Assembly: GCA_034440615.1 (NCBI GenBank)
Contig: JAOTOM010001546.1
Coordinates: forward strand, 1-64,000
Reading direction: 5' to 3'
Length of the DNA: 64,000 nucleotides
Origin: Ashinkailepas kermadecensis
Taxonomy: Eukaryota; Arthropoda; Thecostraca; Neolepadidae
The notes below the pieces were generated by a model. It was not told where the DNA came from. It searched no databases and saw only the letters and a list, made by a program, of their open reading frames with translations. Numbering within the stretch: position 1 is the stretch's first letter; every line of letters begins with the position of its first letter. Of this stretch, positions 1-8,982 are shown piece after piece. Position numbers and translations under genes: made by a program.

Positions 1-42
1 TCTCTCTGTCTCTCTCTCTCTCTCTGTCTCTCTCTCTCTCTG

Positions 43-124
<82 letters not shown>

Positions 125-152
125 TCTCTGTCTCTCTCTCTCTGTCTCTCTC

Positions 153-196
<44 letters not shown>

Positions 197-212
197 GCTC
201 TCGCTCTCTCTT
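1..212. repeat. (CT)n microsatellite with periodic TCTG interruptions
   Basis: The first 212 bases are almost pure CT dinucleotide broken at irregular intervals by CTGT. The tract lies in the intron upstream of the first visible FAF2 exon and ends about 86 bases before its acceptor, so it may extend the polypyrimidine-rich region. It probably continues left of the window. Confidence 0.95.
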
Positions 213-298
213 TTCCTCTACCGCTCTGTCCTACTCCGTACCGTGTCCCAGGCTACTACATGCCGTGTCCCCCCGGACTAATCCATGCCATTCCCCAG

Positions 299-385
299 GC
301 TGCAGACCATCGTGAATGATAACGAGGCGTCTCTCGTGGCTGCTCGCTCGGAGCGGAATGAGCGCACCCTCACGCAAGAGATCAG
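299..385 (+). CDS. FAF2: FAF2/UBXD8 exon (end of UAS region), first exon visible
   Basis: This 87-base exon encodes a peptide starting LQTIVNDNEASLVAARSE and ending in TLTQEI plus a split Arg codon. It matches the segment of animal FAF2 that links the UAS thioredoxin-like domain to the coiled coil. The acceptor is CCATTCCCCAG at 288-298 with a branchpoint-like CTAAT upstream. The donor is ATCAG|GTCAGT after 385. The exon starts with the last base of a codon and ends with two bases of one, which the next exon completes. FAF2 is an ER and lipid-droplet membrane protein that recruits p97/VCP for ER-associated degradation. The UBA domain, membrane hairpin and most of UAS must lie upstream, outside the window. 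An ATG at 285 lies in the intron and is not a start. Confidence 0.85.
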
Positions 386-1096
386 GTCAGTTTCACTCAC
401 CTACTCCACATACTCGTCAGGTCAGTGTCCCTCACTATACATATCATGTCAGTGTCGCTTATCTGCTCCGCATACTGGTCAGGTCAGTGTCGCTCATCTG
501 CTCCACATACTGATCAGGTCAGTGTCTCTCGTCTGCTCCACATACTGGTCAGGTCAGTGTCGCCCATCTGCTCCACATACTGCTCAGGTCAGTGTCTCTC
601 GTCTGCTCCACATACTGATAAGGTCAGTGTCTCTCGTCTGCTCGACGTACTGATCAGGTCAGTGTCTCTCATCTGCTCCACATACTGGTCAGGTCAGTGT
701 CGCTCATCTGCTCCACATACTGATCAGGTCAGTGTCTCTCATCTGCTCCACGTACTGATCAGGTCAGTGTCGCTCACCTGCTCCACGTACTGATCAGGTC
801 AGTGTCTCTCGTCTGCCCCACGTACTGATCAGGTCAGTGTCTCTCGTCTGCTCCACGTACTGATCAGGTCAGCGTCGCTCACCTGCTCCACATACTGATC
901 AGGTCAGTGTCGCTCATCTGCTCCACATACTGATCAGGTCAGTGTCTCTCGTCTGCTCCACGTACTGATCAGGTCAGTGTCTCTCGTCTGCTCCACGTAC
1001 TGGTCAGGTCAGTGTCTCTCACCTGCTCCACGTACTGGTCAGGTCAGTGTCGCTCACCTGCTCCACGTTCTGGTCAGGCCAATGTCGCTCACCTTT
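381..1096 (+). repeat. 35-bp minisatellite that begins at, and repeats, the FAF2 intron-1 5' splice site
   Basis: About 20 units of 35 bases (one shortened to 27) run from the last five exonic bases, ATCAG, to about 1096. Each unit has GTCAGTGT, a pyrimidine-rich stretch (CTCATCTGCTCCAC), TACTG and then (A/G)TCAG. Unit borders fall at 385, 420, 447 and then every 35 bases from 482 to 1077. Of these, 385, 420 and the seventeen from 482 to 1042 read AG|GT, so 18 copies of the donor CAG|GTCAGT lie downstream of the real one. The unit length is not a multiple of three, so use of a neighbouring copy would shift frame unless three units are skipped. Open reading frames across the array are by-products. 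Confidence 0.95.
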
Positions 1097-1210
1097 AAAT
1101 GGTGAGATTTTTGTTCTAACCCTAGGCTACACCAGTTTAAACATTGTAGTGCTTAATGCAAAATGTAGTGATCAAATTGGCGAAACAGGCTGCAAGCCCG
1201 CGTGCAGATC

Positions 1211-1425
1211 TGACATCCTGACCTGTGTGGGTGTTCTGAGCTGGCTGGGATATCTTGGCCATATAGGGTGCTTTACTGGGATGTTCCGACCTCATGACTG
1301 GGATGTCCTGACCTCGATGGGTGTTCTGGGCCCACTGGGATATCTTGGCCCTATAGGGTGCCCGGGTTTTACTGGGATGTCCCGACCCGCTGACTGGGAT
1401 GTCCTGACCTGTGGGAGCGTTTTGA
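1211..1425 (+). repeat. Two-copy ~93-bp tandem repeat just before FAF2 exon 2
   Basis: Segments starting CCTGACCT at 1217, 1307 and 1403 share GTGTTCTG, TGGGATATCTTGGCC, TATAGGGTGC and ACTGGGATGT. This gives two copies plus a partial third with spacings of 90 and 96 bases. The array ends about eight bases before the exon acceptor at 1432-1433. Confidence 0.8.
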
Positions 1426-1433
1426 CCGGACAG

Positions 1434-1575
1434 GCAGCAACAGGACGCCGCCTACCAGGAGTCACTGCAGGCCGACCAGGAGAAGGAGCGGCTGCGGCAG
1501 CTGGAGAGGCAGCGGCGTGCTGAGGAGGAGGAGCATCTCAAAGAGCAAGAGCGCGAGCGTCAGCTCCGCAAAGAG
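1434..1575 (+). CDS. FAF2: FAF2/UBXD8 exon (coiled coil)
   Basis: The exon completes the split Arg codon and encodes a peptide beginning QQQDAAYQESLQADQEKER, then a Glu/Arg/Gln-rich helix ending RQLRKE. The QQQDxAYxxSLxADQEKER signature is diagnostic of animal FAF2 at the start of its coiled coil. The acceptor is ACCGGACAG at 1425-1433. The donor is AAAGAG|GTGTGT after 1575, in phase 0. This helix precedes the UBX domain in the family. The open frame at 1047-1523 that overlaps it is in another frame and is not coding. Confidence 0.92.
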
Positions 1576-1945
1576 GTGTGTATTCCGCTGTGCCTTGATG
1601 ACGTCGCTCATACACCAGCATCACCATGAGGTTCGTCTTTTTTCGTAGGGTATTAACTGTATGTCAAAGGTCGATGGCGTGGCATCGTTCGTTGTTCGCT
1701 GTTCATGTTGGCGCCACGTCTGCCATGCTGCTGTTCGCCGTAGCGAGGCCATCACTGACAGATGCCACGGCTAGTCGGCTAGGACCTTGCTCGCCGAGTA
1801 GCGATTGTATTTCGTTTCTTATTTGACTAGTATTGTTTACGTGAGGATCTGGTTGGTTGGTTATTAGTTTTAGACTTCAAGGAGCAAATTTGGTCGTTTA
1901 GCGGCACGTTTATACTAAGATGAACTGGCGAGCTGCACGTGGTGG

Positions 1946-2095
1946 TGGTGGTTGGTGGTCTTGCGACGAGTCGACTGCTTTGGGTCCTATAGCGTCGTCA
2001 ATCTCGCACGCCGATCGGTGGCGGGCAAAGGGTAGCGAAGGGCGGGACCTTAACCCACAGCCTTTCGGTTGGGAGACGGGCGCCTTACCCCTGAA
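1946..2095 (-). mobile_element. tRNA-derived SINE fragment in FAF2 intron 2
   Basis: On the minus strand the segment reads GCCCGTCTCCCAACCGAAAG, then GCTGTGGGTTAAGGTCCC, like the anticodon-to-T-arm half of a tRNA with a B-box-like GGGTTNAANNCCC. The downstream body (GATCGGCGTG, GACGACGCT, GTCGACTCGTCG) is shared base by base, with mismatches, with the repeat at 7428-7892. Two loci sharing both the tRNA-like head and an unrelated body is what a SINE family predicts. The A box is not clear. Confidence 0.65.
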
Positions 2096-2105
2096 CACCG
2101 CGCCA

Positions 2106-2388
2106 TGGAACAACAGGGTGGTGGCGCCGTCTGTGTGAAGACGGACGAGCGAGGTGTGCGCCACACGGTGGAACAACAGGGTGGTGGTGCCGTCTGTGTG
2201 AAGACGGACGAGCGAGGTGTGCGCCACACGGTGGAACAACAGGGTGGTGGTGCCGTCTGTGTGAAGACGGAGGAGCGAGGTGTGCGCCACACTGTGGAAC
2301 AACAGGGTGGTGGCGCACCGTCTGTGTGAAGACGGAGGAGCGAGGTGTGTGCCACACGGTGGAACAGCGGGGTTGTGGCGCACCGTCT
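2106..2388 (+). repeat. 63-bp minisatellite, ~4.5 units, FAF2 intron 2
   Basis: Units start TGGAACAACAGGGTGG at 2106, 2169, 2232, 2295 and, with two extra bases, 2360. The period is 21 codons, so all frames stay open and give spurious ORFs on both strands. Each unit carries GCGAGGTGTGNGCCACAC. Confidence 0.93.
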
Positions 2389-3468
2389 CGCACCTCAGGT
2401 TGTCTCCATTTTTATATCGGTGGCATTCTGCTCAGTACACTGGGCACGTCGTCATGCAGCCTCTTGTGATTGGTTTTCCGTGGTGTTGCAGACTCTCATT
2501 GGCGACGAAAAACATTGCAGCGAATTGTGCTCGTGACTGAGGAGGGTATATGTTTAATGAAAGTGGCAGTTGATAGCAGTTTTTTGTCCATATCAATAAC
2601 ATGATAGTGGAGTATGTTGAAATTGGCAATAATTATTGTAGCACTTACGTAGCATCTGAGTGAAATAGTCCGAGAAAGTCTACTCAAAACTATTTGAAGT
2701 AAAATTAGTGGTCTAGTTAATTGTTTTTTGTTGAAACAAATAGCGAACTGAATTTTTAACTGAACTTAAAGAAAATTAATTACCGTGGATTACTACACTT
2801 TACTGTATATAAATTTAGCTTGAAACATGAACTTAATTTAACGAAATTTAACTAATGAAATTTGGGAATAAACTTGCATGTGCGAATTGCCAGAACAGCG
2901 GATGCCGGTGTGCTGCGCTGCTCTTTGTGCGGTGATGATAACAGTGCTCAGCAAGATGTCCAACGTGAGTCGAATGTCGGCGATATCGAAGATGTAATGG
3001 TCAATGTAATGAAGATGTAATGGTCAATGTAATTAGTATTGCCGTGTGGTACCAGCCGACCAACTGGTACCGTGTGGTACCAGCCGTGTGGTACCAGCCG
3101 ACCAGGGTCGCCAAATAGCCAAACATCGAACGGGAAATGACATCCAGCCGTGGATAATTTGCCACTCGTACTATCACCAACAATTTCGCCCCCGCCGTGC
3201 TTGTCATAATGGCAGAAATTTCAGTCAAGCTGAAGGGAAAGGTCTCGCGAATAAATCAGAATCGCAGTTATATTCGCAGACAATCAATTACTGCATCTAT
3301 TTACACGACATTGCATATACAACTTTCTATTTCGCTTCTGCATTGTGTCGCCCTGATTACATCGTCCACTCTTGCATCACATTCCCGGGCATAATTACGG
3401 GCTCTAGCACCGTGGCTCAAAATGGACTGTGGAGTCCTGCCGTCGGCACATTGCAATTTCCACCAGTG

Positions 3469-3560
3469 TCGCCCACGAATACATCGCGTGTCGCCCACGG
3501 ACACATCGCGTGTCGCCCACGAACACACGCGTGTCGCCCACGAACACATCGCGTTCGCGC
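3469..3560 (+). repeat. 22-bp minisatellite, ~4 units
   Basis: The motif TCGCCCACGAACACATCGCG is repeated four times with small changes inside FAF2 intron 2. Confidence 0.85.
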
Positions 3561-3688
3561 CACGCCGACCAAGCGCGGTATTGTGCACGTGTTGTACCGG
3601 AAAATGTGTCATCGAAGATGCGTGTTGGGTTTGGTGTCAAACGCCTCTGGATGCTAGGATGGAAACATTGAACGTCATTGGTGCGATA

Positions 3689-3935
3689 TGACGTCACTTA
3701 CTCGTAAGGCGTGGTGCGATGTGACCGATGTGAAGGTGCCACCTCACCGGTGTCCCTGTGGTTTGGTGTGACGTCACTGTCTGCTCGGTGGTGTGCTGTG
3801 ATGTCGCGGATGCCATTTGGGAGTGTTGTGACTTCGATGATGTGGCGTCATTTGTACCCCTGTGGTATGACGTCACGCCACTGCCTTTTCTTCGTGCGGC
3901 GTGACGTCACTGGCTGTCCTTGCGATGTGACGTCA
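3689..3935. promoter_or_regulatory. Cluster of five TGACGTCA (CRE-type) palindromes before FAF2 exon 3
   Basis: Perfect TGACGTCA octamers lie at 3689-3696, 3769-3776, 3868-3875, 3902-3909 and 3928-3935, the last 19 bases before the exon. TGACGTCA is the full CREB/ATF site. The surrounding sequence is a loose repeat of GTGCGNTGTGACGTCAC, so the cluster may reflect degenerate tandem duplication rather than an enhancer. The sites are seen; function is inferred. Confidence 0.45.
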
Positions 3936-3953
3936 CGTGTGGCTTGGTGACAG

Positions 3954-4097
3954 GAGACGGCGCGGCTGAAGGTGGAGCTGGCGTCAGAGATACCAGACGA
4001 GCCGCAGCCGGACAGGGCCGACTGTGTGCGCATCTCCATCAAACTACCGGACGGCAGCCGGTTAGAACGTCGCTTCAGCACCGCCCACTCGCTCAAG
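3954..4097 (+). CDS. FAF2: FAF2/UBXD8 exon (coiled-coil end and first half of UBX domain)
   Basis: This 144-base exon is in phase 0 at both ends. It encodes ETARLKVELASEIPDEPQPD and then DCVRISIKLPDGSRLERRFS. The second stretch is the first two beta strands of the UBX domain, equivalent to KIIFKLPNDSRVERRF in vertebrate FAF2. The acceptor is TTGGTGACAG ending at 3953. The donor is CTCAAG|GTGTGT after 4097. UBX domains bind the N domain of p97/VCP. Confidence 0.93.
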
Positions 4098-4400
4098 GTG
4101 TGTACTGCTCACAGCTCACCCGCCTAGGTCTGTACTGCTCATAGCTCACTCACCCAGATATGTACCGTTCACAGCTCACCCTCCAAGATATGTACCGTTC
4201 ACAGCTCACCCACCCATATATGTGCTGCTCACAGCTCACCAATCCAGGTCTGTACTGCTCACAGCTCACCCACCCAGGTCTGTACTGCTCACAGCTCACC
4301 CACCAAGGTCTGTACTGCTCACAGCTCACACACCCAGGTCTGTACCGCTCCTCAACCCAGGTCTGTACCGCTCCTCCATCCTGGTCTGTACCGGTCACCC
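4095..4400 (+). repeat. 30-bp minisatellite that begins at, and repeats, the FAF2 intron-3 5' splice site
   Basis: Units of 30 bases start at 4098, 4128, 4158, 4188, 4218, 4248, 4278 and 4308. Shortened 23-base units start at 4338 and 4361, and a final partial at 4384. The typical unit is GTCTGTACTGCTCACAGCTC followed by ACCCACCCAG. The first unit begins exactly at the real donor (AAG|GTGTGTACTG). AG|GT borders recur at 4127, 4247, 4277, 4307, 4337 and 4360. Units 3-5 carry ATATGT instead of GT. The period is a multiple of three, but unit 1 has an in-frame TAG at 4125-4127, so a later donor would truncate the protein before the second half of UBX. Confidence 0.95.
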
Positions 4401-4748
4401 AACTATGTTGTGTTGCGCATCTGTTTCTGGCTCCATCCCGCATTGGCTTCTGGTGGAAAAGAGGTTAAGTGAGGACTTGTCTTGTTCCGTCATACCCAGC
4501 CGGCAGAAATGTGTCCTAGAATAACTGTATTAACACTTGCGTCAGCAAATACCCGTTGCGCCCTGTCGATGCTCGTCCGGGGGGCAGAAGGAATGGTACG
4601 CTTAGCTTGCAAGGCTCGGTTTAGCTCCGTACTCGTCAAGCGTGGATATGTACTCGATTTATGCTCAATTTATGTTAGTGCGTGACGTATCAGCGACGCC
4701 AGTATAACGCCTACGACCATCGCTGTATTACGGGACGGTGACCGGCAG

Positions 4749-4925
4749 GTGCTCTACTACTTCGTGTTCTGCCACCCGGACGCGCCCGATCGGTTTGAGA
4801 TCACCCAGAACTACCCGCGCCGGGTGTTGCCCTGTCGACCCAGCGCCGAGCTGGACCCGCCTACGCTGGCGGAGGCGGGCCTGGGCAGGTCGGAGCTGCT
4901 CTATGTCAGGGACCTGGACGCCTGA
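4749..4925 (+). CDS. FAF2: FAF2/UBXD8 terminal exon (second half of UBX domain and stop)
   Basis: The exon encodes VLYYFVFCHPDAPDRFEITQ, then NYPRRVLPC, ending RSELLYVRDLDA and TGA at 4923-4925. Its spacing from the previous exon is identical to vertebrate FAF2 between SLTV and the PRR motif, which supports the splice junction. The FPR loop that UBX domains use to contact p97 is YPR here, a conservative change. The C-terminal LFVQDL-type ending of FAF2 is conserved as LYVRDL. The acceptor GTGACCGGCAG (ending 4748) has a weak pyrimidine tract. No clear AATAAA was found nearby, so the 3' UTR limit is unknown. Confidence 0.93.
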   Translation: MLYYFVFCHPDAPDRFEITQNYPRRVLPCRPSAELDPPTLAEAGLGRSELLYVRDLDA

Positions 4926-4967
4926 GTCGGCGCCGCAGCGTCAGACTGGTCTGTCGGCCAGTGCTGA

Positions 4968-5135
4968 CTGACCGGCACCTCGGCCGGCGTGAGTCCGGTC
5001 TCGGCCCGTGCGGGCAGACCGGTCTCGACGCCAATGTGGGCTGACCGGCACCTCGGCCGGCGTGAGTCCGGTCTCGGCCAGTGCGGGCAGACCGGTCTCG
5101 ACGCCAATGCGGACTGACCGGCACCTCGGCCGGCG
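4968..5135 (+). repeat. 73-bp GC-rich tandem repeat, ~2.3 copies, after the FAF2 stop
   Basis: CTGACCGGCACCTCGGCCGG begins units at 4968, 5041 and 5114. It starts 43 bases after the stop codon, so it probably lies in the 3' UTR. Minus-strand open frames here are repeat artefacts. Confidence 0.9.
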
Positions 5136-5289
5136 GCGGCCGGCACTTGCGTGTTGCCGCACCGAGCCGAGTCGATACCGACGCGAGAACGACGCGAGCT
5201 CAGGCTGAGGCTGGCCGACCGGCCCCGGGTCAGGTCAGGTCAGGCTGGGTGACCTCGTGAGGCCATAGATGAACGCCGACTTCGCCCCG

Positions 5290-5931
5290 ACTGACGGGGC
5301 GGACGGCCGGCCCAGTCCCCACTGACGGGGCGGACGGCCGGCCCAGTCACCACCGACGGGACGGACTGCCGGCCCAGTCACCACTGACGGGGCGGACGGC
5401 CGGCCCAGTCCCCACCGACGGGACGGACGGCCGGCCCAGTCCCCACTGACGGGGCGGACGGCCGGCCCAGTCCCCACTGACGGGGCGGACGGCCGGCCCA
5501 GTCACCACCGACGGGACGGACTGCCGGCCCAGTCACCACTGACGGGGCGGACGGCCGGCCCAGTCCCCACCGACGGGACGGACGGCCGGCCCAGTCCCCA
5601 CTGACGGGGCGGACGGCCGGCCCAGTCACCACTGACGGGGCGGACGGCCGGCCCAGTCACCACTGACGGGGCGGACGGCCGGCCCAGTCCCCACTGACGG
5701 GGCGGACGGCCGGCCCAGTCACCACTGACGGGGCGGACGGCCGGCCCAGTCCCCACTGACGGGGCGGACGGCCGGCCCAGTCCCCACTGACGGGGCGGAC
5801 GGCCGGCCCAGTCCCCACTGACGGGGCGGACGGCCGGCCCAGTCACCACTGACGGGACGGACGGCCGGCCCAGTCCCCACTGACGGGGCGGACGGCCGGC
5901 CCAGTCCCCACTGACGGGGCGGACGCCATGT
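5290..5931 (+). repeat. 31-bp GC-rich minisatellite, ~21 units
   Basis: Units read ACTGACGGGGCGGACGGCCG followed by GCCCAGTCCCC or GCCCAGTCACC. Variant positions (GGGG versus GGGA, CCCC versus CACC) alternate in higher-order blocks, suggesting expansion of multi-unit segments. Three units make 93 bases, so the minus strand stays open (repeating GDWAGRPPRQW), giving a false 237-codon ORF at 5502-6215. GGCCGGCC lies in nearly every unit. Confidence 0.95.
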
Positions 5932-7424
5932 CGTGTGACGTCCAGGCTGGTAGGTGTGGGCGCGGGCGTGCACTGGGGTCGTTTTGCCCGCCTGTGCTGC
6001 GTGTGACGGCGACAGGACAGCTGCTCGCCGCAGCTCTGCCGCCCACCGTTGGCCTGGACACGAGCCGGTGTTTCCCGGCACCATCGGTGGCAGCTCGTGC
6101 TGTTGCATGTGGAAGGGGAGGGCGTGAATGCTAGGGGATGTGTTTGACATGCGTGCGAAATATCCGTACGGCTAATGTCATAACAGAAAATTACCGACAA
6201 CTGTTCTGCCCGCACAGTGCTCTTCTTTCCATTTTCAGCTGTAAATTGAGCTTTTATTCAAGGTTAGCTCAGTTCAAGTCTTCTTGTACGTATTCTACGG
6301 GCTATTTTGCGACGAAAGCAGATAACCGGTAGGTCTGATTGTGGACAGGAGTCTGTTGGTATCAGGTACATTTGTCTACAGCAATGACCTTCGCCGAGCC
6401 ATGTTAGAAGGCGTCGCTTCCATCATGGAGCATGTCCAGCGCCATCTCTATTTCGCGAATGCTCGCCCAGCCTGACGTTCTCGTGCTCGCCATTTGGAGC
6501 GGTACGCCACATCGTGTGGTGGCTTGATGGTGGTGCGGTGGGTATAGCGCGTGCATGTGTGGGGCAGATGCCTCACTGGTGGCCCAGTGATGCTGTGCCT
6601 GGCAGACGGCTCCGTCTGTTCCGCCGTATGTTATTCCAAATCGTGTACAGGGTGAGAAATGCCAGTGCGCTGGGTGATAAATACAGATATGAGTTCTGCG
6701 TCAGTTTCGCGGCTCTCGTCGCCTGAAGTGCGGTTGTGCGCTGGTGCGTAGACGCAGATGGGAAAATCTCCTCAACCTATGCACATCGTGGTGCTTCGGA
6801 GGGGCGCCTTCAGCTGAAAAATCGTTGAGCAGGGGGAGGAGCGGCTGTGCTGCTTTCGAACATCCAGGTGGCCTTCCCTCTCGGGTGCGTCTTAGACTGC
6901 ATAATCCCTTGAAGTGAGCGGAGAGGTGCATGTTGCCGGTTGAGTTGCGACACGTTTCCATGGTGGCATGTTCTCCCAGTCGCCCATGTATGCGCCACTG
7001 AGTATTATCTTATCATTATTGGTTCCGGGTCCATCTATGCATGCATAACAGCACGTGTGTACGGCTTATCTTGTCCAGATTTCTCGGGCCCGGCGATGTA
7101 TGAATGTGTCAGATCCAGCGCCAGCACCTCTTTTCAGTATGCTTGGACCCCCCCCCCCACCATATTAGCCTAATAGTACAATCTTGGAGTTCCATAATTC
7201 GTATTAGTGTAACGTCAACGAGTAATCTCGGGGTCTGTGGCTGGAGCGCGAGCGGAACCTTACCGTACTCTAGGCGATCTGCATTGTCAACTGCGAGTCG
7301 GCAGTCCAGTTATCGCCTAGTTCCATGGCCATGATGCACCATGTGAAGACAACACAGGAGTTAATTATTTGAGCTTTAAGGCGCATCGATCATATCACAG
7401 AAGTAAGTCGGCAAGTAATCTACG
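5932..7424. other. Intergenic, no gene or clear repeat recognised
   Basis: I see only short open frames without family resemblance. A run of nine C lies near 7149. GC content drops to the genome average after 6130. Confidence 0.5.
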
Positions 7425-7427
7425 GAT

Positions 7428-7892
7428 AGGTGCCCGTCTCTCAATCGAAAGGTTGTGGGTTCGAGACCCGCCGGTCGCTACTGTTCGCCCGTGACCAATC
7501 GAAAGGTTGTGGGTTCGAAACCCGCCGGTCGCTACTGTTCGCCCGTGACCAATCGAAAGGTTGTGGGTTCGAGACCCGCCGGTCGCTACTGTTCGCCCGT
7601 GACCAATCGGCGTGAGAGGTTGGCGACGCTCATGACCCAGGAGTCGACGCGTCGTAAAGCCAATAACCGGATGTGGGAAAATGTCCAGCCTGCCCCCTAC
7701 AATCGGCGTGAGAGGTTGGCGACGCTCATGACCCAGGAGTCGACGCGTCGTAAAGGCAATAACCGGATGTGGGAAAATGTCCAGCCTGCCCCCTACAATC
7801 GGCGTGAGAGGCTGGCGACGCTCATGACCCAGGAGTCGACGCGTCGTAAAGCCAATAACCGGATGTGGAAAAATGTCCAGCCTGCCCCCTAC
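7428..7892 (+). mobile_element. tRNA-derived SINE with two internal tandem expansions
   Basis: The copy starts GCCCGTCTCTCAATCGAAAG, then GTTGTGGGTTCGAGACCC, a textbook B-box (GGTTCGANNCC) head shared with 1946-2095. The head is repeated as three 54-base units (7442-7603). The body (GGCGTGAGAGGTTGGCGACG) is repeated as three 96-base units (7605-7892). Both periods are multiples of three, so a 168-codon ORF at 7455-7961 is open by construction. Three B boxes remain and no A box is evident. Confidence 0.7.
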
Positions 7893-8660
7893 AGAATGGT
7901 GCAGCGAATTGCGCCGAAGTCTGTTAAATTATCGGACTTAATTTTAAGGTGGAAAAAATAATTAACCCGGCAGTCACTGAAATATTTACAATCACACGAG
8001 TCACTGTATCTTCGTAACTAATAAACGGATTACCCCGATTTAAAAGGCATTCGATGGCCCCATAACTTTAATGGAGATAAAATATTTGTTGTTCACTGGT
8101 CACTGGTGAGGTCACAGGTCATGCCAAGTGAAAAGATTTCACTGTTTTCGAGAGTCCACATTTTTAACGCAAACCAGGTCATCAGGGTAATATAAAATAT
8201 CAGTTGTGGTTGAATACGTACAGTACGAACCTAAGATTCCCCTGGGCAATATTCGTATATGCAAAAATGTTCACATTTTTGCAGAAATATACTTGACCCA
8301 AGGACATGGCTTCAGGTCAAGTAAGGTCACTGGAGGGGAGGTAAAATTGACGTTTTGATTGAGCATACAATGCAATTTATTTCATAGGGCACATTTTCGC
8401 AAGGATCTTGATAACTGACACAAATATTCGTATATGCTACGGAATATTGCATATCGATATAAACTGCCATGCCGCCTATGAGGTCACCGATCATATCAAG
8501 TGGAAATATTTGATTGACTCCAGAGTGCACATTTGTATTGTAAACAAGAGTAACGTAAATTTTAGGTGTTGGTCGATGTATGCAGTAGATACCAACAATT
8601 ATCCAATCTGAACTGGATGTCCTCGGGTAAAATGAGGTTATCTGGGGAGAACACACCAAA
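7893..8660. other. Intergenic AT-rich sequence with AGGTCA half-sites
   Basis: No coding capacity was recognised. AGGTCA half-sites include a perfect DR1 at 8109-8121 (spacer C) and a perfect DR4 at 8314-8329 (spacer AGTA). Further half-sites lie near 8177 and 8480. Confidence 0.4.
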
Positions 8661-8982
8661 TTGCCGTTTGGTCCAGTGTTGCCGTTTTGGTCCAGTGTTG
8701 CTGTTTTGGTCCAGTGTTGCCGTTTGGGTCCAGTGTTGCCGTTTGGGTCCAGTGTTGCTGTTTTGGTCCAGTGTTGCCGTTTGGGTCCAGTGTTGCCGTT
8801 TGAGCCGAGTGTTGCCGTTTGGGTCCAGTGTTGCTGTTTTGGTCCAGTGTTGCCGTTTGGGTCCAGTGTTGCCGTTTGGGTCAAGTGTTGCTGTTTTGGT
8901 CCAGTGTTGCCGCTTGGGTCCAGTGTTGCTGTTTTGGTCCAGTGTTGCCGCTTGGGTCCAGTGTTGCTGTTTTGGTCCAGTG
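8661..8982 (+). repeat. 19-bp minisatellite, ~17 units
   Basis: The unit GCCGTTTGGGTCCAGTGTT alternates with GCTGTTTTGGTCCAGTGTT. Open frames on both strands here (for example 8327-9202 minus) only read the repeat. Confidence 0.95.

Larger units (their letters stand above)
1576..3953 (+). other. FAF2: FAF2 intron 2 (2.38 kb)
   Basis: This intron runs from the GTGTGT donor to the GGTGACAG acceptor in phase 0. It holds a SINE fragment, a 63-bp and a 22-bp minisatellite, AT-rich unique sequence at about 2520-2880, and a TGACGTCA cluster directly before the acceptor. Unlike introns 1 and 3 it does not start with a repeat of its own donor. Confidence 0.85.

Noticed and set aside
285..298. ATG at 285 as the start of FAF2
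   Set aside because: It lies upstream of the acceptor AG at 297-298. The gene continues upstream, since UBA and most of UAS are missing.
1047..1523. 158-codon ORF overlapping FAF2 exon 2
   Set aside because: It is in a different frame from the conserved FAF2 peptide and crosses minisatellite and intron sequence.
381..5931. CRISPR-like arrays (35, 30 and 31-bp periodic repeats)
   Set aside because: Units are contiguous with no unique spacers, and the locus is a spliced eukaryotic gene. These are minisatellites.
5502..6215. 237-codon minus-strand ORF
   Set aside because: It is produced by the 31-bp array, which has no stop in that frame; the peptide is a pure repeat.
7440..7475. A functional tRNA gene
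   Set aside because: Only a B-box-like T arm is present, with no A box or acceptor stem; it is shared with another SINE copy.
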